Assembly: GCA_027858735.1 (NCBI GenBank)
Contig: JAQICC010000370.1
Span: 1 to 53,407, forward strand
Source: Salinivirgaceae bacterium
GTDB lineage: Bacteria > Bacteroidota > Bacteroidia > Bacteroidales > SZUA-534
Direction: 5' to 3'
DNA: 53,407 nt
Shown: positions 24,657-34,364 of the stretch, one piece after another
How positions within the stretch are numbered: position 1 is the stretch's first letter
Layout of the letters: each line of letters begins with the position of its first letter
Translations under genes and position numbers: made by a program
Notes under the pieces: generated by a model
The model's input: only the letters and a program-made list of their open reading frames with translations
The model's database searches: none
Told to the model about the DNA's origin: nothing

Positions 24657-27632
24657 ATGATAAATTTGTATTTAAACTCAAAAAGAAAACTAAAGCTAAT
24701 TGCTTTGGGTTTATTTGTTTTGTGTGCCCCGCAATTAATGGCACAAATAAACATTACAGGACAGGTTAAATCCGGTTCAGATAACCTGCCTTTGCCAGGT
24801 GTGAATATTATTATTAAAGGTACAACCACAGGTACTTTAAGTGATCTCGACGGTAACTATCAATTAAGTGTTCCTAATAGCGAAAGCATAATTGTTTTTT
24901 CAATGATGGGATTACTTACGGAAGAGTTTGCGGTTGGAAATCAATCAGTAATTAACATGGTAATGATCGAAGATTTGATTGGCCTTGACGAAGTAGTTGT
25001 TGTAGGGTATGGTACCATGAGAAAAAGTGATCTAACTGGTTCCATTGTAACAATGAAAGAAGATCAGATGAGCGAAACCAAATCGAACAATGTTTTAGAA
25101 TCGTTACAAGGTAAAGCTGCGGGTGTTGATATTCAACGTGAAAGCGGACGAACCGGCGAGGGTGTTGACATACTTATTCGTGGTAGCCGTTCTTTAAATG
25201 CATCAAATGAACCTTTGATTATAGTTGATGGAATTCCATATGGTAGTACAATAGATATTGATCAAAATGATATCGCTTCTATTGAAATACTTAAGGATGT
25301 ATCATCTACTGCTATTTATGGTTCACGTGGTGCAAATGGTGTTATTTTAATTACAACAAAAAAAGGCAGTAGTAAAGAATCAAAAATAACCTTTAGTTCA
25401 TATTATGGTATAACCGAACCTTTTCAAACAGTTCCGGTGTTTAATCGAGCCGATTATATTAAAGCTAAAATTGATGCCAACCGTAGTATTGAAGATTGGG
25501 ATGCCGAACCTGTTTTAGAAAATGTGTTTCCGGGTGAAGAATTAGCCGGATATAACAATGGTACAGAAACTGATTGGCAAGATTTGGTAACTCAATTAGG
25601 AACACGCAAAAACTACCATATTGGTTTTATGGGAGGCAACGACAAAACTATTTTTAACACATCGGTAACCTATTATAACGAAGAGGGTGTTGTATTAGCC
25701 GATAATTATAAACGTTTCACTTATAAGTTAAACTTAGAGAGTAAAATTAACGATTACATTACAGTAGGCGGGTCATCCATATTAACATTCAAAGATAGAG
25801 ATGGGCGTGGGCCACGCTATATTGATGCAGTTTTACAATCACCCATAAGTGAAGCATACGATTCTGCAGGTAATTATAAATTTCAACCAAACTTTGCTAA
25901 CCCACGGAAAAGCCCATTGGCTCAAACCTATGATCAGGAAAACGATCGTACAACGCGTCTTTTTAATACATTCTTCGCCCAAATTAATATAATGAACAAT
26001 CTTTCGTTCCGAACAAATATTGGTGTTGATATGGATTTTAATCGCAAAGGTTATATGTATCCAAAAAAATCAGAGGATGAAGGCTATTCTGAATCGGGAA
26101 CCGATTTTAATCATGATTTGGCCTATACTTGGACAAATTTATTGAACTATTCACAAGAGATAGATATTCACAACTTTGGTGTAACTTTAGGTCAAGAGGC
26201 ACATTATAGTCGCGAAGAAACTTATGGACTTTATGGTCAGAGTCAGGATTATGAAAGAAGTTTATGGTATAATTTATCTACCAATAAAGATCCCAAAAAT
26301 CTCTCTAGTAATTTAGTAGAACAATCCTTACTCTCTTTCTTTGGTAGAATAAATTATAATTACAATAATAAATACTTGTTAAATTTTACCGGTAGGTACG
26401 ATGGAGCTTCACAACTGTCTGAAGGAAATAAATGGGATTTCTTTCCATCGGCGAGTGCTGCCTGGCGAATGACCAGGGAAGATTTTATGGCAGCTGTGCC
26501 GCAAATCAACGATCTAAAAGTACGCGCCGGTATTGGGGTGTCAGGTAATTCAGCTGTTGATCCTTATGGTACATCAGCAGCCTTAAATGTTTTACCACTA
26601 TATACTCAATTTGGTGATCCGGGATTGGAATCTACCTATTTTGGATACCGCCCTGATCAATTGTCGAGCAAGACATTAAAATGGGAGACAACAAGATCTA
26701 CTAATATTGGATTCGATATAGGTTTATTTGGAAATAGGATTGTTTCAAATGTCGATGTTTTTTGGTCGCATACTTATGATCTTCTATTAGCAGATAAATT
26801 ACCATTGTCATCAGGTTTCTTTAATATTATGACGAATGCCGGAGAAACAAAAAGTAGTGGTGTTGAATTAAACTTATCTACAGTAAATATTGATAAGGGT
26901 GGATTTAAATGGACATCAACCATAACATTCTCTAAAATCAAAGATGAGATTGTTGCTCTAACATCTGGTATTACAAGAGATGTTGGTAACAAATGGTTCG
27001 TAGGACATCCGTTAAATGTAGAATTTGATTATGAAATGGATGGTATTTGGCAAATGGATGAAGCAGAAGAAGCTGCTTTATGGGGAAGCCAAGTGGGATA
27101 TATTAAAGCTAAAAATACCAATGCCGATGACACTATTAATACTGATGATAGAATAATTCTGGGTCAAGCTGATCCTAAATGGACAGGAAGTTTATCAAAT
27201 ACTTTTAGTTATAAAGGGTTTGATTTAACAGTTAGTATGTATGCACGCATGGGACAAATGATTGATGCTGATGCATATGCCTTTGACCCAAGGATGTATG
27301 ATAACCAAATAAAATTTGACTATTGGACACCTAATAATCCAACAAATGACTATCCTCGTTTAAATGCAGCAGAAGCTGAGATGAATTACGAATATGTTTT
27401 ACGCTATAGAGACGGGTCGTTTGTTAAACTTAAAAACTTAACATTAGGCTATACGTTACCGACTAGTTTTGTTGCAAAAGCTAAAATGTCAAAAGCAAGG
27501 GTTTACTTTAGTTCTAATAATCCATTTATATTATATACAAAACTTGATAAGGGTATTGATCCTGAGAACGGTGGTTCTTATAACTGGCCTCTTGCCCGCA
27601 CCTTTATTTTTGGTGTAAATGTTGAATTCTAA
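24657..27632 (+). CDS. SusC-type TonB-dependent oligosaccharide transporter
   Basis: This 991-residue outer-membrane protein has a signal peptide (ending near LMA, about 26-28), then a CarboxypepD_reg-like domain (about 31-105, LPGVNIIIKGTTTGTLSDLDG). The SusC-specific TonB-box region follows (LDEVVVVGYGTMRKSDLTGS), then a plug domain (IRGSRSLNASNEPLIIVDG, IEILKDVSSTAIYGSRGANG) and a long beta-barrel ending in a terminal phenylalanine (VNVEF). It would import pectic oligosaccharides using TonB energy with its lid, the SusD protein encoded 13 bases downstream. Control by the upstream HTCS is expected from the locus layout. Confidence 0.95.
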   Translation: MINLYLNSKRKLKLIALGLFVLCAPQLMAQINITGQVKSGSDNLPLPGVNIIIKGTTTGTLSDLDGNYQLSVPNSESIIVFSMMGLLTEEFAVGNQSVINMVMIEDLIGLDEVVVVGYGTMRKSDLTGSIVTMKEDQMSETKSNNVLESLQGKAAGVDIQRESGRTGEGVDILIRGSRSLNASNEPLIIVDGIPYGSTIDIDQNDIASIEILKDVSSTAIYGSRGANGVILITTKKGSSKESKITFSSYYGITEPFQTVPVFNRADYIKAKIDANRSIEDWDAEPVLENVFPGEELAGYNNGTETDWQDLVTQLGTRKNYHIGFMGGNDKTIFNTSVTYYNEEGVVLADNYKRFTYKLNLESKINDYITVGGSSILTFKDRDGRGPRYIDAVLQSPISEAYDSAGNYKFQPNFANPRKSPLAQTYDQENDRTTRLFNTFFAQINIMNNLSFRTNIGVDMDFNRKGYMYPKKSEDEGYSESGTDFNHDLAYTWTNLLNYSQEIDIHNFGVTLGQEAHYSREETYGLYGQSQDYERSLWYNLSTNKDPKNLSSNLVEQSLLSFFGRINYNYNNKYLLNFTGRYDGASQLSEGNKWDFFPSASAAWRMTREDFMAAVPQINDLKVRAGIGVSGNSAVDPYGTSAALNVLPLYTQFGDPGLESTYFGYRPDQLSSKTLKWETTRSTNIGFDIGLFGNRIVSNVDVFWSHTYDLLLADKLPLSSGFFNIMTNAGETKSSGVELNLSTVNIDKGGFKWTSTITFSKIKDEIVALTSGITRDVGNKWFVGHPLNVEFDYEMDGIWQMDEAEEAALWGSQVGYIKAKNTNADDTINTDDRIILGQADPKWTGSLSNTFSYKGFDLTVSMYARMGQMIDADAYAFDPRMYDNQIKFDYWTPNNPTNDYPRLNAAEAEMNYEYVLRYRDGSFVKLKNLTLGYTLPTSFVAKAKMSKARVYFSSNNPFILYTKLDKGIDPENGGSYNWPLARTFIFGVNVEF

Positions 27633-27645
27633 AAAACTTATTAAT

Positions 27646-29550
27646 ATGAAAAAGATACTATTTTTTGTAATTATTGTAACATTTTCTTCTATTTCGTGTA
27701 CTGATTATTTAGAAGAAGATTATGTGAGTGGCGAAAACTCGGCTACCATTACCAAAACCGAAATGGGTATGGAGCAATTAGTAGCAGCTTCATACATTGG
27801 CCTAAGAGTTTGGTATGGTAAAGAAAATCAATGGGACTTAACCGAGTCGGGTACTGATTTATATACACGTGGTTTGGATAACCGCTCAGGAGGTTTCTGT
27901 ACTTATTCAGGTTGGGTAGGTGAAGAGCAAAATCGTATGGCTGCAATGTGGTACGAACTTTATGCAGCATTAAATACATGTAATTTAGCATTACGTGAAA
28001 TTGATGCAGCTCCATATGAAGATCCAGCATTACAACTAAACAGGAAAGGTGAATTGCAGTTTTTAAGAGCTCATTATTTATGGTTAATTGTTGAAAACTG
28101 GGGATCGGTACATTTTACGCTGGAACCTGTTGAAGAAGCTGTGCATACAGCAAATCGTACTTCAATAGAAACGTTCTATAACCAAATATTTATTGATTTG
28201 GAAGCAGCTTTAGATAATGTACCTGTTGATGCTGAATATGGACGCATAACAGAAGCTGTAACAAAAGCGTTCTTAGCCAGAACACATTTAATGTGGGCAA
28301 GTTATAACAAAACAGGTTTAACTATTCAAGGAACAGAGTTTGTTGCTGTTGATGCAGCTACAAGTCAGGAGCATTATGAAAATGCATTAGAATATGCCAA
28401 TGATGTTATAAACAACTATTCGTATAGTTTAGTTGCTGATTGGAAACAAATTTGGGGTATTGATTATATCAAAAATAATGAAGTTGTATGGGCCACTATT
28501 TATTCTAGTCATGCTGATTATACAACTTCAAACCTGGTAGACCCTTGGGATTTAGCTGAATCTGATTCTGATGATGATTTAGAAGATTTATTGTATGATA
28601 ACGCATATGCCATTCAGCGTGAAGGTGGACACCAAGGACATCTTATGTGGGAGATTCGCTACGAGAACTTAAGTTGGGGTATGGTACGCGATTTGGAAAA
28701 TGGCCGTGGGTTTCAGCGTTGGATGCCGACCAAATTTTTTATCGATTTATATGATGAAAATGTTGACCAACGTTTTTTTGGGTCGTTTAAAAATGTTTGG
28801 TATGCCAATTTACCCGAAGAAAATATTCCAAAATGGAAACCCTGGATGTATGTTGATGGAGAGAAAATTGATTTGCCACAAGAAAAATGGGCTAAACCAA
28901 TGTTCCAATCAGGCGATACGTGTATTTATTTTTCAAAAACACCTGTTCCTTCAAACTTGAAAGCTAAATTCGATCCAAATGATTTATATAGCTTCCATAG
29001 AGAAAAAGGCTACATAATTATTGATATTAATGATATGTATAATGCTGATGGATCGCCAAATGATGTGGGCATCAACAGACAATACTATTACCCAATTACC
29101 AAGAAATATGAAGATTCAACTCGTGCTGAGTTAGCACAGGCATATAGTAAACGCGATGCTTTTGTTATACGTATTTCTGAATTATATCTGATTGCAGCAG
29201 AGGCAGCTTTAGAAACTGGAGATGCAGGAACTTCATACAATTATTTATTGGAGCTTGCGAATAACAGAGCAATTAATGGCGATGGAGCTGCAATGCTTGC
29301 AGGTTATAATGTGAATTCTTCAGCCGATGTTGATATTGATTTTTTACTTGATGAACGTGCCAGAGAATTGGCTACTGAAGGATTACGTTTTTGGGATTTA
29401 AAACGTACCGGAAAATTAGTGGAAAGAGTTCAAAAATATAACCATGATGCAAATGCAATCAAAGATTTTCATGCACTGCGTTTTATACCACAAGAACAGC
29501 TTGATGCTGTTAGAAACATCGATGAATTCATACAAAATCCTGGATATTAA
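27646..29550 (+). CDS. SusD-type glycan-binding lipoprotein (RagB/SusD family)
   Basis: The protein of 634 residues has a lipoprotein signal ending in ISC at about residues 15-17, typical of a surface lipoprotein, followed by TDYLEEDY. The SusD fold is seen in helical repeat segments (FLRAHYLWLIVENWG, ALEYANDVINNY) and the C-terminal RARELATEGLRFWDLKRTGKLVERV block. I chose the ATG at 27646, not an upstream in-frame ATG at 27619. The upstream start overlaps susC and would place nine residues in front of the signal peptide. Its partner is the SusC protein, and binding of pectic oligomers is inferred from the enzymes that follow. Confidence 0.93.
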   Translation: MKKILFFVIIVTFSSISCTDYLEEDYVSGENSATITKTEMGMEQLVAASYIGLRVWYGKENQWDLTESGTDLYTRGLDNRSGGFCTYSGWVGEEQNRMAAMWYELYAALNTCNLALREIDAAPYEDPALQLNRKGELQFLRAHYLWLIVENWGSVHFTLEPVEEAVHTANRTSIETFYNQIFIDLEAALDNVPVDAEYGRITEAVTKAFLARTHLMWASYNKTGLTIQGTEFVAVDAATSQEHYENALEYANDVINNYSYSLVADWKQIWGIDYIKNNEVVWATIYSSHADYTTSNLVDPWDLAESDSDDDLEDLLYDNAYAIQREGGHQGHLMWEIRYENLSWGMVRDLENGRGFQRWMPTKFFIDLYDENVDQRFFGSFKNVWYANLPEENIPKWKPWMYVDGEKIDLPQEKWAKPMFQSGDTCIYFSKTPVPSNLKAKFDPNDLYSFHREKGYIIIDINDMYNADGSPNDVGINRQYYYPITKKYEDSTRAELAQAYSKRDAFVIRISELYLIAAEAALETGDAGTSYNYLLELANNRAINGDGAAMLAGYNVNSSADVDIDFLLDERARELATEGLRFWDLKRTGKLVERVQKYNHDANAIKDFHALRFIPQEQLDAVRNIDEFIQNPGY

Positions 29551-29606
29551 TACAATACAAAGATTTTTATATAAATATTTATTTTGTTTAACTAATATTA
29601 TTAATT

Positions 29607-32600
29607 ATGAAAAAAAGTTTTTTACTATTAATTGCACTCGTTTTAACTGGTGTCATGACGGTAGGAGCGCAAACCTTTTCTCAGGTCACATCGACTTTGA
29701 ATTTAGGTTCGGTTCTATACATGACAAATGGCTCTGCCGACAGTGATGGAGTGTTGTTTGATCAAAAAGTGATTGATGACCTTACTGAAGCTGGTTATGA
29801 TCTAACACAAGGTTATCCTGGTGAGGGTGGAGTTATTTCTGTTCCAGAGCTAAATGCTTATGACCTAGTTGTAATAGGCCGTAATACAGGTAGTGGTGAT
29901 TTTAAATTGAAAGACGATTGGGCTGAAGTTGAAGCCCCTGTATTAACCTTATCTGGATACATTGTTCGTAATAGTCGTTTGAATATTGTGAATTCAGGTT
30001 CGTTAAAACGTGAAGTCGATTCTGCTATGATTTCTAACAAAGACAGAATTACAAAAGCAAAAATTTCAAATGCTGATGATTTTGTATTCAACGGTATTCC
30101 TGTTGTTGATGGCAAAATGGATTACATGACTTGGTTCTATGATTACCTTCTTGTAAATGTTGATACATTCGAAGCTACAAGTAATGGTAAAGTACTTGCA
30201 TCTATTGTTGATGCTGAGAATTCTACTGCTGAGGGTTGTGTGTTAATGGCACGTTGGGAAGCTGGAAAAGAAACTTATGAAGGTTCAGGAACTACTCCTA
30301 AAGGATATCGTTCGTACATGCAAATTGGTGCTGACGATAAAGTTACTCCTAAAACCATAAATTATGCCCAGTATACCGATGCTTCGTTCCAATTGCTATG
30401 TAATGAAATGAATTTCTTAATTCATACTAGCAAAGATGTGCAATATTTTGTAAATGAAGGCAATGTTGACGCTGATAGTAAATTATTGGATCAACAAGTA
30501 CTTGATGATTTAGCAGCTGCTGGTTACACGAATGTAACTAAAACTTATCCTGGCGAAGCTGGTGCAATAAGTCCTGTAGAATTAAGTCAGTCTGATTTAA
30601 TTGTTGTTGGACGTAACGTGGGTAGTGGTGATTTTAAATTGAAAGATGATTGGGCTAAAATTGAAGCTCCAGTATTATTCTTATCTGGATACATCGTTCG
30701 TAATAGCCGACTTAATATTGTTAATTCAGGTTCTTTAAAACGCGAAGTTGATTCTGCAAGTGTTGATAACAAAGATAGAATTACAAAAGCGTTAATTGCT
30801 GAAGCTGCTGATCCAGCCTTTACAGGTGTAAAAATGGATGGTGGTAAAATGGATTACATGACTTGGTTCTATGATTATCTTCTTGTAAACGTTGATACAT
30901 TTAATGCTACAAGCAATGGTAAAATATTGGCATCGATAGTTGATGCTGAGAAATCTGCAGCTGAAGGTTGTGTTTTAATGGCACGTTGGGAAGCTGGTGT
31001 AGAAACTTATGAAGGTTCTGGAACCACTTCTGCTGGATATCGTTCTTATTTGCAAATGGGTGCTGATGATAAAGCAACACCGGTTAAAAATTACAACTAT
31101 TCACAGTATACCGATGCTTCGTTTAAGCTATTAATTAACGAAATGTCGTACTTAACTAGTACATATTCAGCTCCAACAGTTGAAATTTCGAAAGATGCTA
31201 CATTAGCTTCAATTACTGTTAGTGCAGGTACTTTAACTCCAGATTTTGCTGCTGATAATTTAAATTATACTGTAGAGTTAGCAGAAGGAACAACTGAAGT
31301 CCCTACTGTTACTGCTGTAGCTATAAATGAATTTGCTACAGTTGAACAAACTGATGCTGAGACCGTACCAGGTAACACTGTTATAAGAGTGACAGCTCAA
31401 GATGAAGCAACTTTAATAACGTATATTGTTTCGTTTACAGTAGCTGGTGGTGACCCAGAAGACGTTGTTGAACCAGGTACTGGTACACTTGATTTGGCTG
31501 TAATGAGTGCTACAGATGGTGATACATTAATTCTTGCAAATGGTGGACAGTACGATATCCTTAGCCCATTAGCTATTGATAAAAAACTTACCATTATTGC
31601 TGAAGAAATTCCTGCATTACCTGCATTAGAGAATATGCCTATTATTTCAAACATGTTCTTATCTACGCAAGTATTTGGGTTAAAAACTAATTGCGACTTA
31701 ACACTAATTGGTATTAATGTTGATGCACTAGGTGGTTCATTTATTTTCGATCCAATGCAAGATTCAAATCAAGTTGTTAACTTATATGTTAACCGTTGTA
31801 GATTGCATAATACAACCAACGATATCTTTAATGATGATGGTTCAGCAACCAACAATATTACTTTAGGTAAATTGTGGGTGCGTAATACATTTGTTTATGA
31901 TAATGGTTCAGGTCATGGTTTCTACACTAAAAATATGGTATCAAACGGTTCTGATTGGAAGTTTGAAAACATTACTATGTGGAATCTTGGACAGCAATTT
32001 AACTGGGCCAGAGCACTTGGTGGCGATCAAACTCAAAAAATTGTTTACGATCACATTACAGGTCATAACCTTTCAACATCATCTGATAATAAAGAGTTAT
32101 TTGGTAATGATGAAAAAACAGGTGGGGCAGATGAGCTTCCTGCAAAAGCGAATATGGCTATTGAGTTCAAAAACAATATTATGAGTACTCAAGGGGGTAC
32201 AAATGAAGCTAGCTTAATATTCAAGAACACTGATGGTAACCATGAAGTTACTATAAATAACAACGTTCTTTTCGCTGTTAAGCCTATGGCTAATCTTGGT
32301 ACCATAACTGAGGCTGATAATATGATAGATGTTGATCCTCAATTTGCTGATGCTGATAACCTAGATTTTACAATTGGTAACGCTGATTTATATACAGCTG
32401 CTGACGATGGAAAAATTATAGGTGCAGTTTACTGGCATCCTGATTTTGTTGATGACTTCAATGATGTTACCAGCATAAAAGACCTAAAAGGTAGTAACGC
32501 AGCTCTTGCTGTTTCCGTTTATCCAAATCCGTTCAACAATGAAATTAAATTTTCAACTGAACTTACAACTAAAGGCGAATTAACTTTAAGAATTCTTAAT

Positions 32601-32756
32601 GTTAACGGTCAAGAGGTTAGTAGGGTAGCATTGGGAACAGTAAATGCAGGTATGCATAGCTTTACTCATAATACAAGCGATCTTAAATCAGGTATTTACT
32701 TATATCAATTGATTTCAAAAGATTTAGTGGGTACAGGTAAAATTGTGAAACAATAG
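29607..32756 (+). CDS. Large T9SS-secreted protein: tandem duplicated domain, beta-sandwich, beta-helix-like domain
   Basis: This 1049-residue protein has a signal peptide (ending near VGA, 19-21). Two copies of a ~235-residue domain (about 35-272 and 278-514) follow, very similar to each other, including shared blocks KREVDSA, DYMTWFYDYLLVNVDTF and EGCVLMARWEAG. Then comes a cadherin-like beta-sandwich (about 525-625). A region of about 640-960 looks like the DUF4957/DUF5123 pectate-lyase-like right-handed helix often found in pectin loci. A T9SS sorting tail (VSVYPNPF through KSGIYLYQL) closes it. Placed directly after susD, where SusE-like surface glycan-binding proteins usually sit, it is most likely a pectin-binding protein or an unrecognised lyase. 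Confidence 0.75.
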   Translation: MKKSFLLLIALVLTGVMTVGAQTFSQVTSTLNLGSVLYMTNGSADSDGVLFDQKVIDDLTEAGYDLTQGYPGEGGVISVPELNAYDLVVIGRNTGSGDFKLKDDWAEVEAPVLTLSGYIVRNSRLNIVNSGSLKREVDSAMISNKDRITKAKISNADDFVFNGIPVVDGKMDYMTWFYDYLLVNVDTFEATSNGKVLASIVDAENSTAEGCVLMARWEAGKETYEGSGTTPKGYRSYMQIGADDKVTPKTINYAQYTDASFQLLCNEMNFLIHTSKDVQYFVNEGNVDADSKLLDQQVLDDLAAAGYTNVTKTYPGEAGAISPVELSQSDLIVVGRNVGSGDFKLKDDWAKIEAPVLFLSGYIVRNSRLNIVNSGSLKREVDSASVDNKDRITKALIAEAADPAFTGVKMDGGKMDYMTWFYDYLLVNVDTFNATSNGKILASIVDAEKSAAEGCVLMARWEAGVETYEGSGTTSAGYRSYLQMGADDKATPVKNYNYSQYTDASFKLLINEMSYLTSTYSAPTVEISKDATLASITVSAGTLTPDFAADNLNYTVELAEGTTEVPTVTAVAINEFATVEQTDAETVPGNTVIRVTAQDEATLITYIVSFTVAGGDPEDVVEPGTGTLDLAVMSATDGDTLILANGGQYDILSPLAIDKKLTIIAEEIPALPALENMPIISNMFLSTQVFGLKTNCDLTLIGINVDALGGSFIFDPMQDSNQVVNLYVNRCRLHNTTNDIFNDDGSATNNITLGKLWVRNTFVYDNGSGHGFYTKNMVSNGSDWKFENITMWNLGQQFNWARALGGDQTQKIVYDHITGHNLSTSSDNKELFGNDEKTGGADELPAKANMAIEFKNNIMSTQGGTNEASLIFKNTDGNHEVTINNNVLFAVKPMANLGTITEADNMIDVDPQFADADNLDFTIGNADLYTAADDGKIIGAVYWHPDFVDDFNDVTSIKDLKGSNAALAVSVYPNPFNNEIKFSTELTTKGELTLRILNVNGQEVSRVALGTVNAGMHSFTHNTSDLKSGIYLYQLISKDLVGTGKIVKQ
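29709..31150 (+). repeat. Two in-gene copies of a ~715-bp domain repeat
   Basis: Copies at about 29709-30424 and 30439-31150 encode the duplicated domain. Stretches of near-identical DNA (for example around 30116-30175 and 30846-30905) show that the copies are recent or kept alike by gene conversion. Confidence 0.8.
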
Positions 32757-32783
32757 TAATTGATTTAGTTTAATAATAGTTTT

Positions 32784-32836
32784 AAAGGGCTTTCGTAAAG
32801 GCAGTAGGCATAATCGCCTTGTGAAAGCCCTTTTTT
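32784..32836 (+). terminator. Intrinsic terminator after the T9SS protein gene
   Basis: A perfect 11-bp stem (AAAGGGCTTTC at 32784-32794, GAAAGCCCTTT at 32823-32833) ends in a run of six Ts. The 28-base interior can form a smaller AAGGC/GCCTT stem. It separates susC-susD-T9SS protein from the enzyme genes. Confidence 0.85.
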
Positions 32837-32866
32837 AAAACATCCACTTTAAAGTTATTTACCCAA

Positions 32867-34294
32867 ATGAAACACTTTATCTATTTATTTTTTTTAGTAT
32901 TTTTTGCTTGTCAAAATTCAAATACCAAGGTAAATAATTTAGCAGATGATAATGGGCTACTTGAGAACCCATGGGAATACATGGACTCAATTTTAAATGT
33001 TATTCAGCCAATTATTTTTCCAGATACGGTTTTTAATATTAGCTATTTTGGTGCGGTTGGCGATGGTAAAACTGATTGTAGCGAAGCCATTAAAAATGCT
33101 ATTGTAGCATGTCATGATGCTGGTGGGGGTAAAGTGGAAATTGATTCAGGTAGCTGGCTCACGGGACCAATAAAACTTAAAAGTAACGTAAATCTTCATA
33201 TCAACGAAGGTGCAACGGTGTTGTTTACCACCGATAAAAGTAAATATTTACCCAATGTTCATACGCGGTTCGAAGGAATGGAATGTATGAACTATTCTCC
33301 TCTAATTTATGCTTATAAACAAAGCAATATAGCCATCACCGGAAAAGGTAAAATTGATGGTCAGGGTGAAGTATGGTGGCATTGGAAAGGACAAAGATTT
33401 AAGTCGGTTGACCAGGAATCTACTACAAATTTAGATGAATCTCAAAATGATGATGTAGCATTGCTAACACAAATGGTTGAGGATAATATGCCTTTAGAAC
33501 AAAGAGTATTTGGCGAAGGTCATTATTTAAGATCGAGTTTTATTCAACCCTATTTATGTACGAATGTACTTATTGAAGGAATTACCATTGTAAGAGCACC
33601 TATGTGGATTATACATCCGGTGCTAAGCGAAAATGTTACGGTTCGTAAGGTGAAAATTGAATCGCTAGGACCAAATAATGACGGCTGCGACCCAGAGTGT
33701 TGCACCAATGTTTTAATTGATAGTTGCTATTTTAATACAGGCGACGATTGTATTGCCATTAAATCAGGAAGAAATAACGATGGAAGACGTGTTGGTGTTC
33801 CTAGTAAAAATATAATTGTTCAGAATTGCATGATGGTTGAAGGCCATGGAGGTGTGGTTATGGGAAGTGAAATTTCCGGTAACGTATCGCATGTTTTTGT
33901 CAAGAATTGTATAATGGACAGTCCCAATTTAGAAAGAGCCATTCGAATAAAATCAAACACTTTAAGAGGTGGAACAGTAGAGCATATCTACGTTAGAGAT
34001 ATTGAAGTTAAACAGGTTAAAGAGGCTGTACTTAAAATTAATATGCATTATGGTATTTATGCTCAAAGTACCGGAAATAATATTCCTATAGTTCGAAATG
34101 TTTATATGGAAAATGTAAATAGTCAAAAAAGCAAATACGGTTATTGGATTAAAGGAATTGAAAATCATCCGGTTAGTGGTATTTATTTGAAGAATTGTTC
34201 ATTTAATAATGTTGATGAAAAATATTTTTCTGAAAATGCTGGAGAAGTAAGCATGAATCGAGTAAAAATAAATGAAGAATATATAAGTAATTAA
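32867..34294 (+). CDS. Polygalacturonase, glycoside hydrolase family 28
   Basis: This 475-residue lipoprotein (FFAC at about 12-15) hydrolyses galacturonan chains. It has a right-handed beta-helix and the four GH28 blocks: NND with D272 (family usually NTD), GDD with D293 and D294, GHGG with H327, and RIK (R360-K362). The opening FGAVGDGKTDCSEAI is typical of family members with the pectate-lyase-like N-cap. A lipoprotein anchor suggests periplasmic or surface action on imported oligomers. The gene follows a terminator after the susCD-side transcript and is followed after 70 bases by GH105, so it probably heads its own operon. Exo versus endo action cannot be told. Confidence 0.93.
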   Translation: MKHFIYLFFLVFFACQNSNTKVNNLADDNGLLENPWEYMDSILNVIQPIIFPDTVFNISYFGAVGDGKTDCSEAIKNAIVACHDAGGGKVEIDSGSWLTGPIKLKSNVNLHINEGATVLFTTDKSKYLPNVHTRFEGMECMNYSPLIYAYKQSNIAITGKGKIDGQGEVWWHWKGQRFKSVDQESTTNLDESQNDDVALLTQMVEDNMPLEQRVFGEGHYLRSSFIQPYLCTNVLIEGITIVRAPMWIIHPVLSENVTVRKVKIESLGPNNDGCDPECCTNVLIDSCYFNTGDDCIAIKSGRNNDGRRVGVPSKNIIVQNCMMVEGHGGVVMGSEISGNVSHVFVKNCIMDSPNLERAIRIKSNTLRGGTVEHIYVRDIEVKQVKEAVLKINMHYGIYAQSTGNNIPIVRNVYMENVNSQKSKYGYWIKGIENHPVSGIYLKNCSFNNVDEKYFSENAGEVSMNRVKINEEYISN

Positions 34295-34364
34295 TTGAAG
34301 ATTAAAGAAACCTTTAATAATAAAGGTACTTATATAATAGTACTGTAATACAAAAATATTTAAA

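Noticed and set aside
27619-27645. Upstream start for susD overlapping susC
   Set aside because: It places nine polar residues before the lipoprotein signal; the ATG at 27646 directly starts the signal peptide.
29709-31150. Assembly artefact explaining the duplicated domain
   Set aside because: The copies differ at many positions along their length and keep the reading frame, which fits true duplication and not a collapsed or repeated read error.
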